Below are positions 25,351 through 33,699 of a stretch of 33,844 nucleotides of DNA, piece by piece; position 1 is the first letter of the stretch, and the number at the start of each line of letters is the position of its first letter. The stretch spans positions 245,556 to 279,399 of the forward strand of contig NZ_LN811363.1 of the NCBI RefSeq assembly GCF_001006805.1. The letters are read 5' to 3'. The notes below the pieces were generated by a model. It had not been told where the DNA came from. It ran no database searches and saw only the letters and a program-made list of their open reading frames with translations. Made by a program: the position numbers and the translations under genes. The stretch is from Microvirga massiliensis (GTDB lineage Bacteria > Pseudomonadota > Alphaproteobacteria > Rhizobiales > Beijerinckiaceae).

Positions 25351-26433
25351 ATGACGAAAAGAGTTCTGCTTCTCCTCGGAACGAAAAAGGGTGCCTTCAT
25401 CCTGGAAAGCGATGTCGACCGGCGCTCGTGGAAGTTGCGTGGCCCATTCTGCGAGACATGGCCCATGAACCACGTGATCGCCGATCCGGCGACCGGCTCG
25501 ATCTATGGAGCCGGTGGCAACGAATGGTTCGGCCCGGCCATCTGGAAATCGACCGATCTGGGTATGACCTGGACGCATTCGAGCGAGGGACTCGCCTATG
25601 CGGCGGGGGAGCAGCCGATCAAGTCGGTCTGGAGCCTCGCGCCGGGCAATGGCCGGCTCTATGCTGGCGTCGAGCCGGCCGGCCTGTTCCGTAGCGACGA
25701 TGATGGACTGTCGTGGACGCATGTCGCCGGATTGCAGGATCACCCGTCGCGGCCGGAGTGGAACCCGGGTGGCGGCGGGCTCATCCTGCATTCGCTCGTT
25801 CTTCACCCGCAGAAGGACCAGCAGATCTGGGTCGGGATCTCGGCCGCCGGAGTTTTTTATACGGCAGATGGCGGCGAGACCTGGGAAGCGCGCAACCGCG
25901 GGACGCGGGCCGATTTCCTCCCCGAGGGGCACAAATACCCCGAGCATGGGCAATGCGTGCACTGCCTCGTCATGGCGCCCGGGATGCCCAACCGGCTCTA
26001 TCAGCAGAACCACTGCGGCATGTATCGCAGCGATGACGGCGGGCGGCACTGGGAGAGCATCGAGGCCGGTCTGCCATCGAGCTTCGGTTTCCCGGCAGCC
26101 GTTCATCCGCGGGATCCCGAACGGCTCTACCTCCTGCCGCTGAACGGCGATATCGCCGGCCGCTTCGTTCCGGAGGGCAGGGCTGCGGTCTGGCACACAG
26201 CGAATGGCGGCCGAAGCTGGGTCGCACAGAGCAATGGCCTGCCGCAGGAGAACGCATTCTTCGGCGTGTTGCGGCAAGCAATGGCGACCGACCCGCTGGA
26301 TCCGGCGGGTGTCTATTTCGGCACGACTTCGGGCACTCTCTACGCCAGCGCGGACGAGGGCAACAGCTGGACCTGCATCGCGCAGCACCTGCCGCTGATC
26401 TCGTCCGTGGAAACATTTGTCGTTAATGCATAG
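25351..26433 (+). CDS. BNR/sialidase-like beta-propeller protein
   Basis: A 360-residue protein without a signal peptide, built from repeated Asp-box motifs: SDDDGLSW, TADGGETW, SDDGGRHW, TANGGRSW and SADEGNSW. Such boxes stabilise the turns of sialidase and YCF48-type propellers but do not prove glycosidase activity; the sialidase arginine triad was not identified. It opens with KRVLLLLGTKKGAFILESD. It lies 27 bases before the MoaD-like gene, and I recall this pairing from other proteobacteria. Databases often name it glycosyl hydrolase or exo-alpha-sialidase; its real role is unknown. Confidence 0.85.
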   Translation: MTKRVLLLLGTKKGAFILESDVDRRSWKLRGPFCETWPMNHVIADPATGSIYGAGGNEWFGPAIWKSTDLGMTWTHSSEGLAYAAGEQPIKSVWSLAPGNGRLYAGVEPAGLFRSDDDGLSWTHVAGLQDHPSRPEWNPGGGGLILHSLVLHPQKDQQIWVGISAAGVFYTADGGETWEARNRGTRADFLPEGHKYPEHGQCVHCLVMAPGMPNRLYQQNHCGMYRSDDGGRHWESIEAGLPSSFGFPAAVHPRDPERLYLLPLNGDIAGRFVPEGRAAVWHTANGGRSWVAQSNGLPQENAFFGVLRQAMATDPLDPAGVYFGTTSGTLYASADEGNSWTCIAQHLPLISSVETFVVNA

Positions 26434-26457
26434 GGACCCCGAAACGAGGACTCCGTC

Positions 26458-26751
26458 ATGCTGAGCGAGTCGTTTCCGCAGACGCGTCCGGTCCTGGTCC
26501 GGCTCGCTCCTCTCCTCGCGGCCTTGTTTCCGGACGCCGAGCGGAGCGTGGAACTCTCGGCCACGACCGTCGACGAGATGATCGATGCACTGGACACCCG
26601 CTGGCCGGGGATGCGCGACCGCATCTGTGACTCGACGCCGGCCATCCGGCGTCACATGAACGTCTTCATCGACGGCAGGCGCGCCACTCTCGAGACACGC
26701 CTGGAGCCGGGCGCAGACGTGTTCATTCTGACGGCCATCAGCGGAGGGTAG
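26458..26751 (+). CDS. MoaD/ThiS-like beta-grasp protein with Gly-Gly end
   Basis: A 97-residue protein with the ubiquitin-like beta-grasp pattern: VRLAPLLAALFPDAERSVEL, then a helix (VDEMIDALDTRWPGM), MNVFIDGRRA and a final VFILTAISGG. The C-terminal Gly-Gly is the residue pair that MoaD and ThiS use to carry sulfur as a thiocarboxylate after adenylation. No adenylating enzyme (MoeB/ThiF) or molybdopterin or thiazole gene is nearby; instead it follows the BNR-propeller gene by 24 bases. GAGGA lies before the ATG. It may serve as a sulfur carrier or protein tag for an unknown process. Confidence 0.85.
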   Translation: MLSESFPQTRPVLVRLAPLLAALFPDAERSVELSATTVDEMIDALDTRWPGMRDRICDSTPAIRRHMNVFIDGRRATLETRLEPGADVFILTAISGG

Positions 26752-26837
26752 CCGGCCACGGCCTCGGGGGTAAAGCTCGCCCGACTGTGCGCCTTGGCCC
26801 ACACATCGGCATGCCTATGCCCGCTCCGATGGCCGAT

Positions 26838-26867
26838 CCGATCTCGGGAGAGCACAGCCGAGATCGG
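26838..26867 (+). terminator. Hairpin after MoaD-like gene
   Basis: CCGATCTCGG (26838-26847) and CCGAGATCGG (26858-26867) are exact inverted complements around a ten-base loop. It lies between the MoaD-like gene and the response regulator. No T-run follows, so it is only a possible terminator. Confidence 0.4.
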
Positions 26868-26945
26868 CAATTCGGCACATGCGGCTCGCTGAGAGCGTGT
26901 GCAGGTGGATGGGAACCTTGTCCGGACGCCGCCGTTTCGCACCGG

Positions 26946-27344
26946 ATGAAACCGCGTGGCGAAATCCTGACCCATCCCGTCGTCCTCCTCGTCGAGGACG
27001 AGCCGCTCGTACGCGTGCTGCAGGTCGACATCCTGCGCGACGCCCAGTTCTGGGTGGTCGAGGCACAGGACGCAGACGAGGCCTTCGACATCCTGAAATC
27101 CAGGCCCGAGATCAATGCGGTCCTGACCGACGTGGATATGCCGGGCTCCATCGACGGGTTCGAGTTCGCCCGGCTCGTCCGACAGGGCTGGCCCGAGGTC
27201 GGCGTTCTCGTCATCTCCGGGAAGACCTTGCCGGGGCCCGGCGACCTTCCGCCCGGCACATCTTTCCTGCACAAGCCCATCCGGCCGGCCGCCCTCGTCG
27301 ACGCGCTGCGGCAGGTCATGCCTGCGAAGGCCCTGCCTGTCTGA
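26946..27344 (+). CDS. Single-domain CheY-like response regulator
   Basis: A 132-residue receiver domain with nothing attached. The acidic pair E17/D18 lies in LLVEDEP, the phospho-acceptor is D62 or D64 in TDVDMPG, the switch Ser is S91 in VISGKT, and K110 lies in HKPI. These are the complete phosphorylation set. The ATG at 26946 is where homology begins; the longer open frame upstream is noncoding and includes a hairpin. No histidine kinase is in the window. Stand-alone receivers of this type in rhizobia often act in phosphorelays or stress control; the partner cannot be named. Confidence 0.88.
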   Translation: MKPRGEILTHPVVLLVEDEPLVRVLQVDILRDAQFWVVEAQDADEAFDILKSRPEINAVLTDVDMPGSIDGFEFARLVRQGWPEVGVLVISGKTLPGPGDLPPGTSFLHKPIRPAALVDALRQVMPAKALPV

Positions 27345-27502
27345 CCTCAGCCTCCACGGCGACGAGGCCCGACGATCTCCTCCGTGAGATCCAGCCGTCG
27401 AGGTGCTGAACCGCTTGTTCCCGTGCCATGATGTCGTCGAACACAGGGGCAACCGGAGCGGACCCGTGGTCGAGGTTCGCCCGAGCAGGCGGGAGGTGGT
27501 TC

Positions 27503-28024
27503 GTGAAAAAGGCAGGCGTATTGCTCGGATCGATTGTTCTGGCCGGCCAGTGCTTGGCGCAGGTTCCGGGAATCGAAACCCGTCAGGCACAGCTCATCGG
27601 CGCTCACGGCAAGCCGATCGGAACTGTCGTTCTGCGGGGCAGCGCCAATGCCACGATCGTGCGCATCACCGTCGAGCCCGGCGGCCTCGCGCCCGGCTGG
27701 CACGGCGTGCATTTTCATATGACGGGCGACTGCTCGGATATCGGCGAGTTCATGCGGGCGCGAGGAATCGTCGACCACGTCGTGAAGAGCCACGGCCTCC
27801 TGCACCCCGCCGGGCCACAGGAGGGTGACCTCCCCAATATTTATGCGAATCCGGACGGCTCAGCGAATGCAGAGATGTCCTCGCATGCCGTGAGGATGCT
27901 CGGCCAGACGGGTCTCGTGGAGGGCGATGGCTCGGCCCTCGTCATTCATGCCCAGGAGGACGACCATACGAGCCAGCCCTTGGGCAATTCGGGGGCACGG
28001 GTCGCTTGTGCGGTGCTGAAGTAA
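27503..28024 (+). CDS. sodC: Cu/Zn superoxide dismutase-family protein
   Basis: A 173-residue periplasmic protein. A GTG at 27503 follows GGGAGGTGG and opens a Sec leader (KKAGVLLGSIVLAGQCLA). Copper ligands H70 and H72 (GVHFH) and H149 (VIHA), the bridging-type H97 (KSHG), D109 (GDLPN), the disulfide pair C77/C169 and the channel Arg R166 (GNSGAR) are all present. The zinc-site His of GPHxGDLP is Gln (Q106) here, and the usual HxNP upstream is only partly kept. Intact SodC converts superoxide to peroxide and oxygen; weaker zinc binding may lower stability or activity. It is a lone gene. Confidence 0.85.
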   Translation: MKKAGVLLGSIVLAGQCLAQVPGIETRQAQLIGAHGKPIGTVVLRGSANATIVRITVEPGGLAPGWHGVHFHMTGDCSDIGEFMRARGIVDHVVKSHGLLHPAGPQEGDLPNIYANPDGSANAEMSSHAVRMLGQTGLVEGDGSALVIHAQEDDHTSQPLGNSGARVACAVLK

Positions 28025-28059
28025 CCGTCCGCGGGGTGGTGGCAGTCGTTGGGGCCGCC

Positions 28060-28233
28060 TCAGAAGAGCGCTTCTCCGGCAAGCAGCCCCAGCACGAGCA
28101 GGACGATGAAGATCACCAGGAAGACCCCGAACAGGATTTTCGCGATTTGAGCCGCTCCTGCCGCGACGCCTGAAAATCCGAGCGCGCCCGCAATAAGGGA
28201 AATCACGAGAAAAATCAGCGCCCATTTCAGCAT
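28060..28233 (-). CDS. DUF1328 (UPF0391) small membrane protein
   Basis: A 57-residue protein reading MLKWALIFLVISLIAGALGF, then SGVAAGAAQIAKILFGVFLV and IFIVLLVLGLLAGEALF. Two hydrophobic helices separated by SGVAAGAAQIAK are the hallmark of DUF1328, a short inner-membrane family common in proteobacteria and often induced by stress; its function is unknown. GGAGAGG lies just before the ATG. It converges with the sodC gene, 35 bases away. Confidence 0.9.
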   Translation of the reverse strand: MLKWALIFLVISLIAGALGFSGVAAGAAQIAKILFGVFLVIFIVLLVLGLLAGEALF

Positions 28234-28443
28234 GTGACCTCTCCTGCAAGTGCCGGCGCCGAGGCGCCGAGCGGCTCATGGCAGATGCCCTGGATGCGCG
28301 CCGATCATTGATCGGAGAGCCTTACGCAAACTCAAGCCGAGATGGGGAGTTCCCATCCTGTCAACAGCGAGCAGCAACCAAGCCGCGGGAAACGCCCCTG
28401 CACGCGCGCAATCAGGCCGGATTTACTCTCGGCGTCGGCGGGC

Positions 28444-29262
28444 TCAGGTGGATGAGATCCTTGACGACTCGCTCGCTCCTGGCAGGGCGAAGTCGCTCTC
28501 GTCCTTCAAAGCGACGCCGGATAACTGTCGTGCGAACGCTTGCTCGAGAAGCCATGCGAGCTTGAAAGCGGCTTCATCGAATGCAAGCCCGCCGGGCCGT
28601 ATGTTCGAAATGCAGTTGCGCTGCGCGTCGGTGCAGCCGACCTTTGGTGCGTAAGTCAGGTAGACGCCGAGGCTATCCGGCGAGGAGAGTCCCGGACGCT
28701 CGCCGATCAGCACGACGACGGCGCGTGCGTTCAGCAGAGCCCCGATTTCATCGGCGAGCGCGACCCGCGCCTGAGCGGCCAGCACCACGGGTGCCGCCGA
28801 CCATCCCGCCTGCCTGATCCGGGGCGTGAAGGCCTCGAGCATTGGCAGGGCCTGGGCGTGGATCGCGGTCGCCGACAGGCCGTCGGCCACCACGATCGCG
28901 AGGTCGACGAGGCTGCCGCGCGCCGCCTCCAGAACCGTCCGGCTCTCCGCCGACAGGCGCCGGCCCAGATCCGGGCGGCGCAGATAGATAGCGCGCGAGG
29001 GCGCCGCGGAGGCAACCCGAAGAGTCGAGAGGCCGAGACCGGCTACTCGCCTCTGGAGTTCGTCGACATCGAAGGATGTATGGACGGCATCGCGCGCCTG
29101 CGCATGAGCCATCGCAAAGCGCAGGACCTCACGGGTCGGGAGGCTCGCACCGGTTCGGCCAAGAGCAATCCGGGCAGGCGTGAGCGCCTTGAGGTTGGCC
29201 CATGGCTCGGGCTCGAACGAGGCGGACGCTGTCGTGTCAGATTGGTCGAGAGCCCGGCTCAT
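28444..29262 (-). CDS. eutC: Ethanolamine ammonia-lyase small subunit
   Basis: A 272-residue subunit of the adenosylcobalamin-dependent lyase that splits ethanolamine into acetaldehyde and ammonia. Family features include ARIALGRTGASLPTREVLRF near the N-terminus, LDLAIVVADGLSA-like LVDLAIVVADGLSATAIHA in the middle, and VVLIGERPGLSSPDSLGVYL then KVGCTDAQRNCISNIRPGGL toward the end. Cobalamin is held between this and the large subunit. Its ATG overlaps the eutB stop by four bases, as in many eutBC pairs. No reactivating factor, microcompartment shell or aldehyde dehydrogenase gene is nearby. Confidence 0.95.
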   Translation of the reverse strand: MSRALDQSDTTASASFEPEPWANLKALTPARIALGRTGASLPTREVLRFAMAHAQARDAVHTSFDVDELQRRVAGLGLSTLRVASAAPSRAIYLRRPDLGRRLSAESRTVLEAARGSLVDLAIVVADGLSATAIHAQALPMLEAFTPRIRQAGWSAAPVVLAAQARVALADEIGALLNARAVVVLIGERPGLSSPDSLGVYLTYAPKVGCTDAQRNCISNIRPGGLAFDEAAFKLAWLLEQAFARQLSGVALKDESDFALPGASESSRISST

Positions 29263-30647
29263 CCGGCGAGTTCCCGGGACGCTTCGAGCAGGGGATGCGA
29301 CGGCAGCGGCGGCCGAAGACGCCCGTCAGGCCCGGTGATGCCCATGCGCTGAAGCCAAGCCTCGAACTCCGGCGACCGTTTCAGCCCGAGGACCTCGCGC
29401 AGATAGAGCTGATCGTGGAACGAGGTCGATTGGTAGTTCAGCATCACGTCATCGGCGCCCGGCACACCCATCACGTAGGTCACGCCGGCCGTTCCGAGCA
29501 GGGTCAGGAGCGTGTCCATGTCGTCCTGATCGGCTTCGGCGTGGTTCGTGTAACAGACGTCGCATCCGAGCGGCACGCCCATCAGCTTGCCGCAGAAATG
29601 GTCCTCCAGGCCGGCCCGGATAATCTGCTTGCCGTCGTAGAGATATTCCGGCCCGATGAAGCCTACGACCGTGTTGACGAGCAGCGGATCGAAGTGCCGC
29701 GCTACGGCATAGGCCCGGACTTCGAGCGTCTGCTGGTCGACGCCGTGATGGGCGTTAGCCGAAAGCGCCGAGCCTTGACCGGTCTCGAAATACATGACGT
29801 TGTCGCCGATGGCGCCGCGCCGCAGGGACCTTGCCGCCGCACGGGCCTCCTGCAGGAGTGCGAGCGTCACGCCGAAAGAAGCGTTTGCCGCCTCGGTGCC
29901 TGCGATCGACTGAAAGACGAGATCGACGGGCGCGCCACGCTCCATGACCTGGAGCGAAGTCGTGACATGCGTGAGGACGCAGCCCTGCGTGGGGATGTCG
30001 AAACGCCGGATGATCTCGTCGAGCAGCTTCAGCAGATCGGTGATGACGCCGATCGAATCCGACGCCGGGTTGATGCCGATGACGGCATCGCCGCAACCAT
30101 AGAGCAGCCCGTCCAGGATCGAGGCCGTAATGCCGGCCGGATCGTCGGTGGGATGGTTTGGCTGCAACCGCACCGCCAGCGTGCCGGGCAGTCCAATCGT
30201 GTTGTTGAAGCGCGTCGTCACGCGGCACTTGCGTGCAGTGAGAATCAGATCCTGGTTGCGCATGATCTTGGAGACTGCAGCCGCCATTTCGGGCGTGATG
30301 CCAGGTGCGATCGCGGCGAGAGTGGCACTGTCGGCTTGGTCCGACAGGAGCCAATCCCGGAAGCTGCCGACGGTGTGATGGGAGACTGGTGCGAAGGCGC
30401 GCCGATCGTGCGTATCGAGGATCAGGCGCGTGACCTCGTCGGCCTCGTAGGGGATCAGCGATTCCGCCAGAAAAGTCTGCAAGGGGATGTCAGCCAGGCA
30501 CATTCGCGCCGCAACATTCTCCTCGGCGGATCCCGCCGCAATTCCCGCCAGCATGTCCCCCGAGCGGATCGGCGTCGCCTTGGCCATCAGGTCGCGCAGA
30601 TCGGAGAACAGCCAAGTGTGGGCGCCGATCATGTGCCGATAGGCCAA
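29259..30647 (-). CDS. eutB: Ethanolamine ammonia-lyase large subunit
   Basis: A 462-residue catalytic subunit (TIM barrel) of normal length. Characteristic stretches are RSGDMLAGIAAGSAEENVAA, RFNNTIGLPGTLAVRLQPNH, GCGDAVIGINPASDSIGVI, FQSIAGTEAANASFGVTLAL, FETGQGSALSANAHHGVDQ and MGVPLGCDVCYTNHAEADQD. It binds ethanolamine and, with EutC, adenosylcobalamin in the cytoplasm. The start is a TTG at 30647 because AAGGAG lies 6 bases upstream; the ATG five codons later is the alternative. It is the first gene of the eutBC pair and lies after a TRAP receptor gene, separated by about 180 bases with a hairpin, so it probably has its own promoter. Confidence 0.95.
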   Translation of the reverse strand: MAYRHMIGAHTWLFSDLRDLMAKATPIRSGDMLAGIAAGSAEENVAARMCLADIPLQTFLAESLIPYEADEVTRLILDTHDRRAFAPVSHHTVGSFRDWLLSDQADSATLAAIAPGITPEMAAAVSKIMRNQDLILTARKCRVTTRFNNTIGLPGTLAVRLQPNHPTDDPAGITASILDGLLYGCGDAVIGINPASDSIGVITDLLKLLDEIIRRFDIPTQGCVLTHVTTSLQVMERGAPVDLVFQSIAGTEAANASFGVTLALLQEARAAARSLRRGAIGDNVMYFETGQGSALSANAHHGVDQQTLEVRAYAVARHFDPLLVNTVVGFIGPEYLYDGKQIIRAGLEDHFCGKLMGVPLGCDVCYTNHAEADQDDMDTLLTLLGTAGVTYVMGVPGADDVMLNYQSTSFHDQLYLREVLGLKRSPEFEAWLQRMGITGPDGRLRPPLPSHPLLEASRELAG

Positions 30648-30785
30648 AGGATTCTCCTTGGGCGCGTCGAAGTTCTGCTATGCATCGGCGGGCAGGGCAA
30701 CCACTGGGCCTTGGCGATCCCGCCCGCAGGACGATGCAGCAGGCCGGCGCCGATAAACCTGTAACGATGCACCTGCGAGAGCCCC

Positions 30786-30802
30786 ACCCGCCAGAGGCGG
30801 GT
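30786..30802 (-). terminator. Hairpin downstream of TRAP receptor gene
   Basis: ACCCGCC and GGCGGGT form a perfect seven-pair stem around a three-base loop, 27 bases after the stop of the TRAP receptor gene on the minus strand. It lacks a T-run, so it is only a probable transcription stop. Confidence 0.4.
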
Positions 30803-30828
30803 AGGGTGGTTCACACATCAGGCGCGCC

Positions 30829-31917
30829 CTATCCGCGGGCGCGAGACCGGATCATGAAGTTGTCGAAGGTATATTCCGCGACCTGGAACCAGAGATATTC
30901 CTCGTTCCGGAAGTCGCGCAGGCTCGTGTACATCTTCTTGAAATCAGGGTTCTTGGCCGAAATCTCGTCATAGAGCTCGTTCGACACTTTCAGGGCCGCT
31001 TCCATGACGTCATGAGGGAAGGGCCGAAGCTGGGCACCGTTGCCGACCAGGCGCCGCAGGGCGGCCGGATTGCGGGCATCGTATTTAGCGAGCATGTCCA
31101 TGCCGGCACGGGCGGCTGCGTCCTCGACGATGCCTTTGTAGTGTTTGGGCAGCTCTTCCCATTTGCCCTTCGCGAACCAGAAGTGGACCGTCGGCCCGCC
31201 CTCCCAGAAGCCTGGATAGTAGTAGAAGGGCGCGACCTTGGCGAAGCCGAGCTTCTCGTCGTCGTAGGGCCCGACCCACTCCGCAGCGTCGATTGTCCCG
31301 CGCTCGAGCGCCGGATAGATGTCGCCGCCGGCAATCTGCTGCGGCACGACGCCGAGTTTGGCCATCACCTGCCCGGCAATGCCCGCGATGCGGAATTTCA
31401 GGCCCTGCAGGTCGGCCGTGCTCTTGATTTCCTTGCGGAACCAGCCGCCCATCTGCGTGCCCGTGTTGCCTCCGGGGATGGCGTGGACATTAAACTTGCC
31501 GAGGAACTCGTTGACGAGCTCATTGCCGCCCGCCTGGCTGAGCCATGCGGTTTTCTGGCGGGCGTTCAGGCCGAAGGGGATGTCGGCAAAGACCGCGAAG
31601 GTCGGATCCTTGCCGACGTAGTAATACCCGGGTCCGTGGATCATCTCGACGGTGCCGTTGCTGACGGCGTCGAAGGCCTGGAAGGTGCCGACGATCTCTC
31701 CCGCTGCGAAAGGCTGGATCTGGAACCTGCCGTCGGTTGCCTCCGAGACGTATTTCGAGAAGGCCTCGCTGGCGCCATACAGCGTGTCGAGCGACTTCGG
31801 AAAGGTCGAAGACAGCCGCCAGCGGAGATCCGGCATGGATTGCGCGATGGCTGGCTTGGCGACTGCCCCTGTTGCGACCGCCGCTCCTGCGGCCGTCAAG
31901 AAATCACGGCGTTTCAT
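30829..31917 (-). CDS. TRAP transporter solute receptor (DctP family, TakP-like)
   Basis: A 362-residue periplasmic receptor. The leader MKRRDFLTAAGAAVATGAVA with KPAIAQ is a twin-arginine type, and GGAGGAGACCT stands before the ATG at 31917. The body has LKFRIAGIAGQVMAKLGVVP, where R176 is the conserved carboxylate-binding Arg, and DIYPALERGTIDAAEWVGPY, then FWEGGPTVHFWFAKGKWEEL. These are close to TakP-type receptors for 2-oxo acids. The membrane subunits (DctQ, DctM) are not in the window, so it is an orphan receptor or its partners lie elsewhere. The 53-codon extension upstream in frame has no homology. Confidence 0.92.
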   Translation of the reverse strand: MKRRDFLTAAGAAVATGAVAKPAIAQSMPDLRWRLSSTFPKSLDTLYGASEAFSKYVSEATDGRFQIQPFAAGEIVGTFQAFDAVSNGTVEMIHGPGYYYVGKDPTFAVFADIPFGLNARQKTAWLSQAGGNELVNEFLGKFNVHAIPGGNTGTQMGGWFRKEIKSTADLQGLKFRIAGIAGQVMAKLGVVPQQIAGGDIYPALERGTIDAAEWVGPYDDEKLGFAKVAPFYYYPGFWEGGPTVHFWFAKGKWEELPKHYKGIVEDAAARAGMDMLAKYDARNPAALRRLVGNGAQLRPFPHDVMEAALKVSNELYDEISAKNPDFKKMYTSLRDFRNEEYLWFQVAEYTFDNFMIRSRARG

Positions 31918-32288
31918 AGGTCTCCTCCAGGTCCCCTCGTCGTTCCGAGGCGGATCCCGCAGAAGAAAGCATCGGGACGGAGTGTCGACAAGCCCGAATG
32001 TGCGATGGGGAGAGAGCCTTTGGGCAGCTTGGTCGAGGCATTTGCAGAGGAAGGGGGCGGGGGCCTCCACGACCAAGGAGTTGTTCGTCCGGCGCGTTCT
32101 TCCTGCCGTCCATTCGTTCCCTGATCCACGGATGCCGGGTTCCGATTATGTGGGTGCGGAGACCTGGGACGGAGGCTTCCGAGCATTGCGTCGGGATGTG
32201 CGTCGGTCACGCACCGGGCGGTAGCGCCAACCAAGATGGCGCGAATGTACACGCGAGATCCCGGATTGCCCAATCAGTCAGATGATCG
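31918..32288. other. Upstream region of TRAP receptor, no gene recognised
   Basis: This 371-base gap should carry the TRAP receptor promoter on the minus strand. I saw no convincing -35/-10 pair, gene or RNA. It abuts the IS3 remnant, so part may be transposon-derived. Confidence 0.35.
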
Positions 32289-32746
32289 CTTGTTGAAGAT
32301 CAGGTCAAGTGCCTAAAGGCGCTGGAAGCGGAGAACGCCAAGTTGCGCCGGGTCGTGTCTGATCTCACCCTCGAAAAGATGATCCTGAAAGAGGCTGCGA
32401 AGGGAAACTTCTAAGCCCCGCCCGCCGTCGCGCCTGCGTGGATCATGTGAGGGCTGAACTGGGCCTGTCCGAGAGACGGGTCTGCCGGGTTCGCGGCCAG
32501 CGCCGGTCCACCCAGAGCAAGATCCCGACAACACCCGAGGATGAGGCGGCCCTGAGCGCCGACATCATCGCGCTTGCTCTTCAGTACGGCCGTTATGGCT
32601 ACCGGCGTATCACCGCTCTCCTGCGAGAAGCCAGCTGGCGGGTGAGCAAGAAGCGGGTCTGGCAGCGGGAGGGGCTCAAAGTGCCGCAAAAGCAACCGAA
32701 GAAAGGGCGGCTCCGGTGCAACGCTGGATCCTGCATCCGGGGTTGA
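32289..32746 (+). mobile_element. IS3-family transposase remnant (orfA end and orfB start)
   Basis: The end of orfA reads EDQVKCLKALEAENAKLRRV, then VSDLTLEKMILKEAAKGNF and TAA at 32412-32414, the leucine-zipper end of IS3 OrfA. In another frame orfB begins near GTG 32438: DHVRAELGLSERRVCRVRGQ, RRSTQSKI, then YGRYGYRRITALLREASWRV and VWQREGLKVPQKQPKKGRLR, ending at 32746. This is only the HTH_21 part; the DDE catalytic domain is missing, as is the start of orfA. A short deletion also changes RVxRIWxREG to RVWQREG. The element cannot move by itself. Terminal repeats were not found. Confidence 0.85.
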
Positions 32747-32894
32747 TAGAGGCGGGCACGGTTGTTGTGGGGGTGGGGCTGTCGCGTCATCGCAGCGCTG
32801 CGTGCGCGTCAGCCGTGGCCCGCTGTGACGTGAGAGCGGGTTCAGTCGTGAGATCACGATGATCACGGGCCGTCGCGATCTCTGGTGAGCTCAC

Positions 32895-33665
32895 CTATGG
32901 CTCTTCACCATTGGGTTCGTTCTGCCAATTTGGAGTGTCGATTCCAGGTGCGGAACGGTCGCGAGTGGCCTGGACCTCGTCCAAGATGCGCAGGGCTTTG
33001 TTGCGGCGCGACAGGGCCCGCCGCTCATAACGGTCAAGCTTGGCGAGCTGGTCCCAGTCCCGTCCGCGCTGTCTCGCCTGCTGAACGCTGGTCTTGTGTA
33101 AGGCCTGAGCCTGAGTGAGAGCATCGTTCCACTGCTTCACAGTTCCCTTTACCGTTCTCTTGAGCTGACGGCCGGCCTTCGATAGCGGAGGGCGGGTCTT
33201 AGATGCCTTGGTTTTCGATAATGGCGGAACCTTCGCGAGGGCATCGAGCCACTGCTCCACGGCTTCGTTCAGAATGGCTCCTGGGTCAACGAAGCCTGGG
33301 TCTTGGACGCGCAAGAATGCTATTGGCAGCGCATCTTCCGGCGGAAGCGTTGGCTCGACCCCTAACTCTTGCGCCAGGCCCTCGAGCAGGAGCGTCTTGG
33401 CGTGACGGGCGCGCAGGACATCCAGTGCTGCCTCCGCGACGTGCAGTGCGGCCTGCCTGACAACAAGATCATCAGCCGCTTCTCCGGCCAGGGCCTGTGC
33501 CAATTGGGCGATGTCCGGCGCAAGTTCGGGACGGGCTGCCGAGGGGATCGCCAGACCGTGCTTGACGGCATTGCGCCGGGACTGGGCTTTGCCGGCCTCC
33601 GTGCGCGGGCCCGTGCTGCGCCGCGCATTGTGCTGGTTGGCGGTGATTTTCTGGGACGACGGCAT
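32895..33665 (-). CDS. Hypothetical protein with NARxSTGPRT motif
   Basis: A 256-residue protein starting MPSSQKITANQHNARRSTGP and continuing RTEAGKAQSRRNAVKHGLA. This N-terminal motif (roughly NAxxSTGPxTxEGKxxSxxNAxxHGL) defines a widespread but uncharacterised bacterial family, often found in several copies per genome. The rest is helical and very basic, with a Lys/Arg-rich middle (SKTKASKTRPPLSKAGRQLK) and a tail DTPNWQNEPNGEEP. The basic character would fit nucleic-acid binding, but that is a guess. The ATG at 33665 marks the start of homology; no good ribosome site precedes it. Another hypothetical gene ends 34 bases upstream on the same strand. Confidence 0.7.
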   Translation of the reverse strand: MPSSQKITANQHNARRSTGPRTEAGKAQSRRNAVKHGLAIPSAARPELAPDIAQLAQALAGEAADDLVVRQAALHVAEAALDVLRARHAKTLLLEGLAQELGVEPTLPPEDALPIAFLRVQDPGFVDPGAILNEAVEQWLDALAKVPPLSKTKASKTRPPLSKAGRQLKRTVKGTVKQWNDALTQAQALHKTSVQQARQRGRDWDQLAKLDRYERRALSRRNKALRILDEVQATRDRSAPGIDTPNWQNEPNGEEP

Positions 33666-33699
33666 CGCGAAATGGTGGTGGATCCAGGCGGTGGGCCCG

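Noticed and set aside
25144..26802. 552-codon minus-strand frame across the VOC, BNR and MoaD genes
   Set aside because: Runs antisense to three genes with clear family motifs; typical of GC-rich DNA.
29202..30764. 520-codon plus-strand frame opposite eutB
   Set aside because: Antisense shadow of a strongly conserved enzyme gene.
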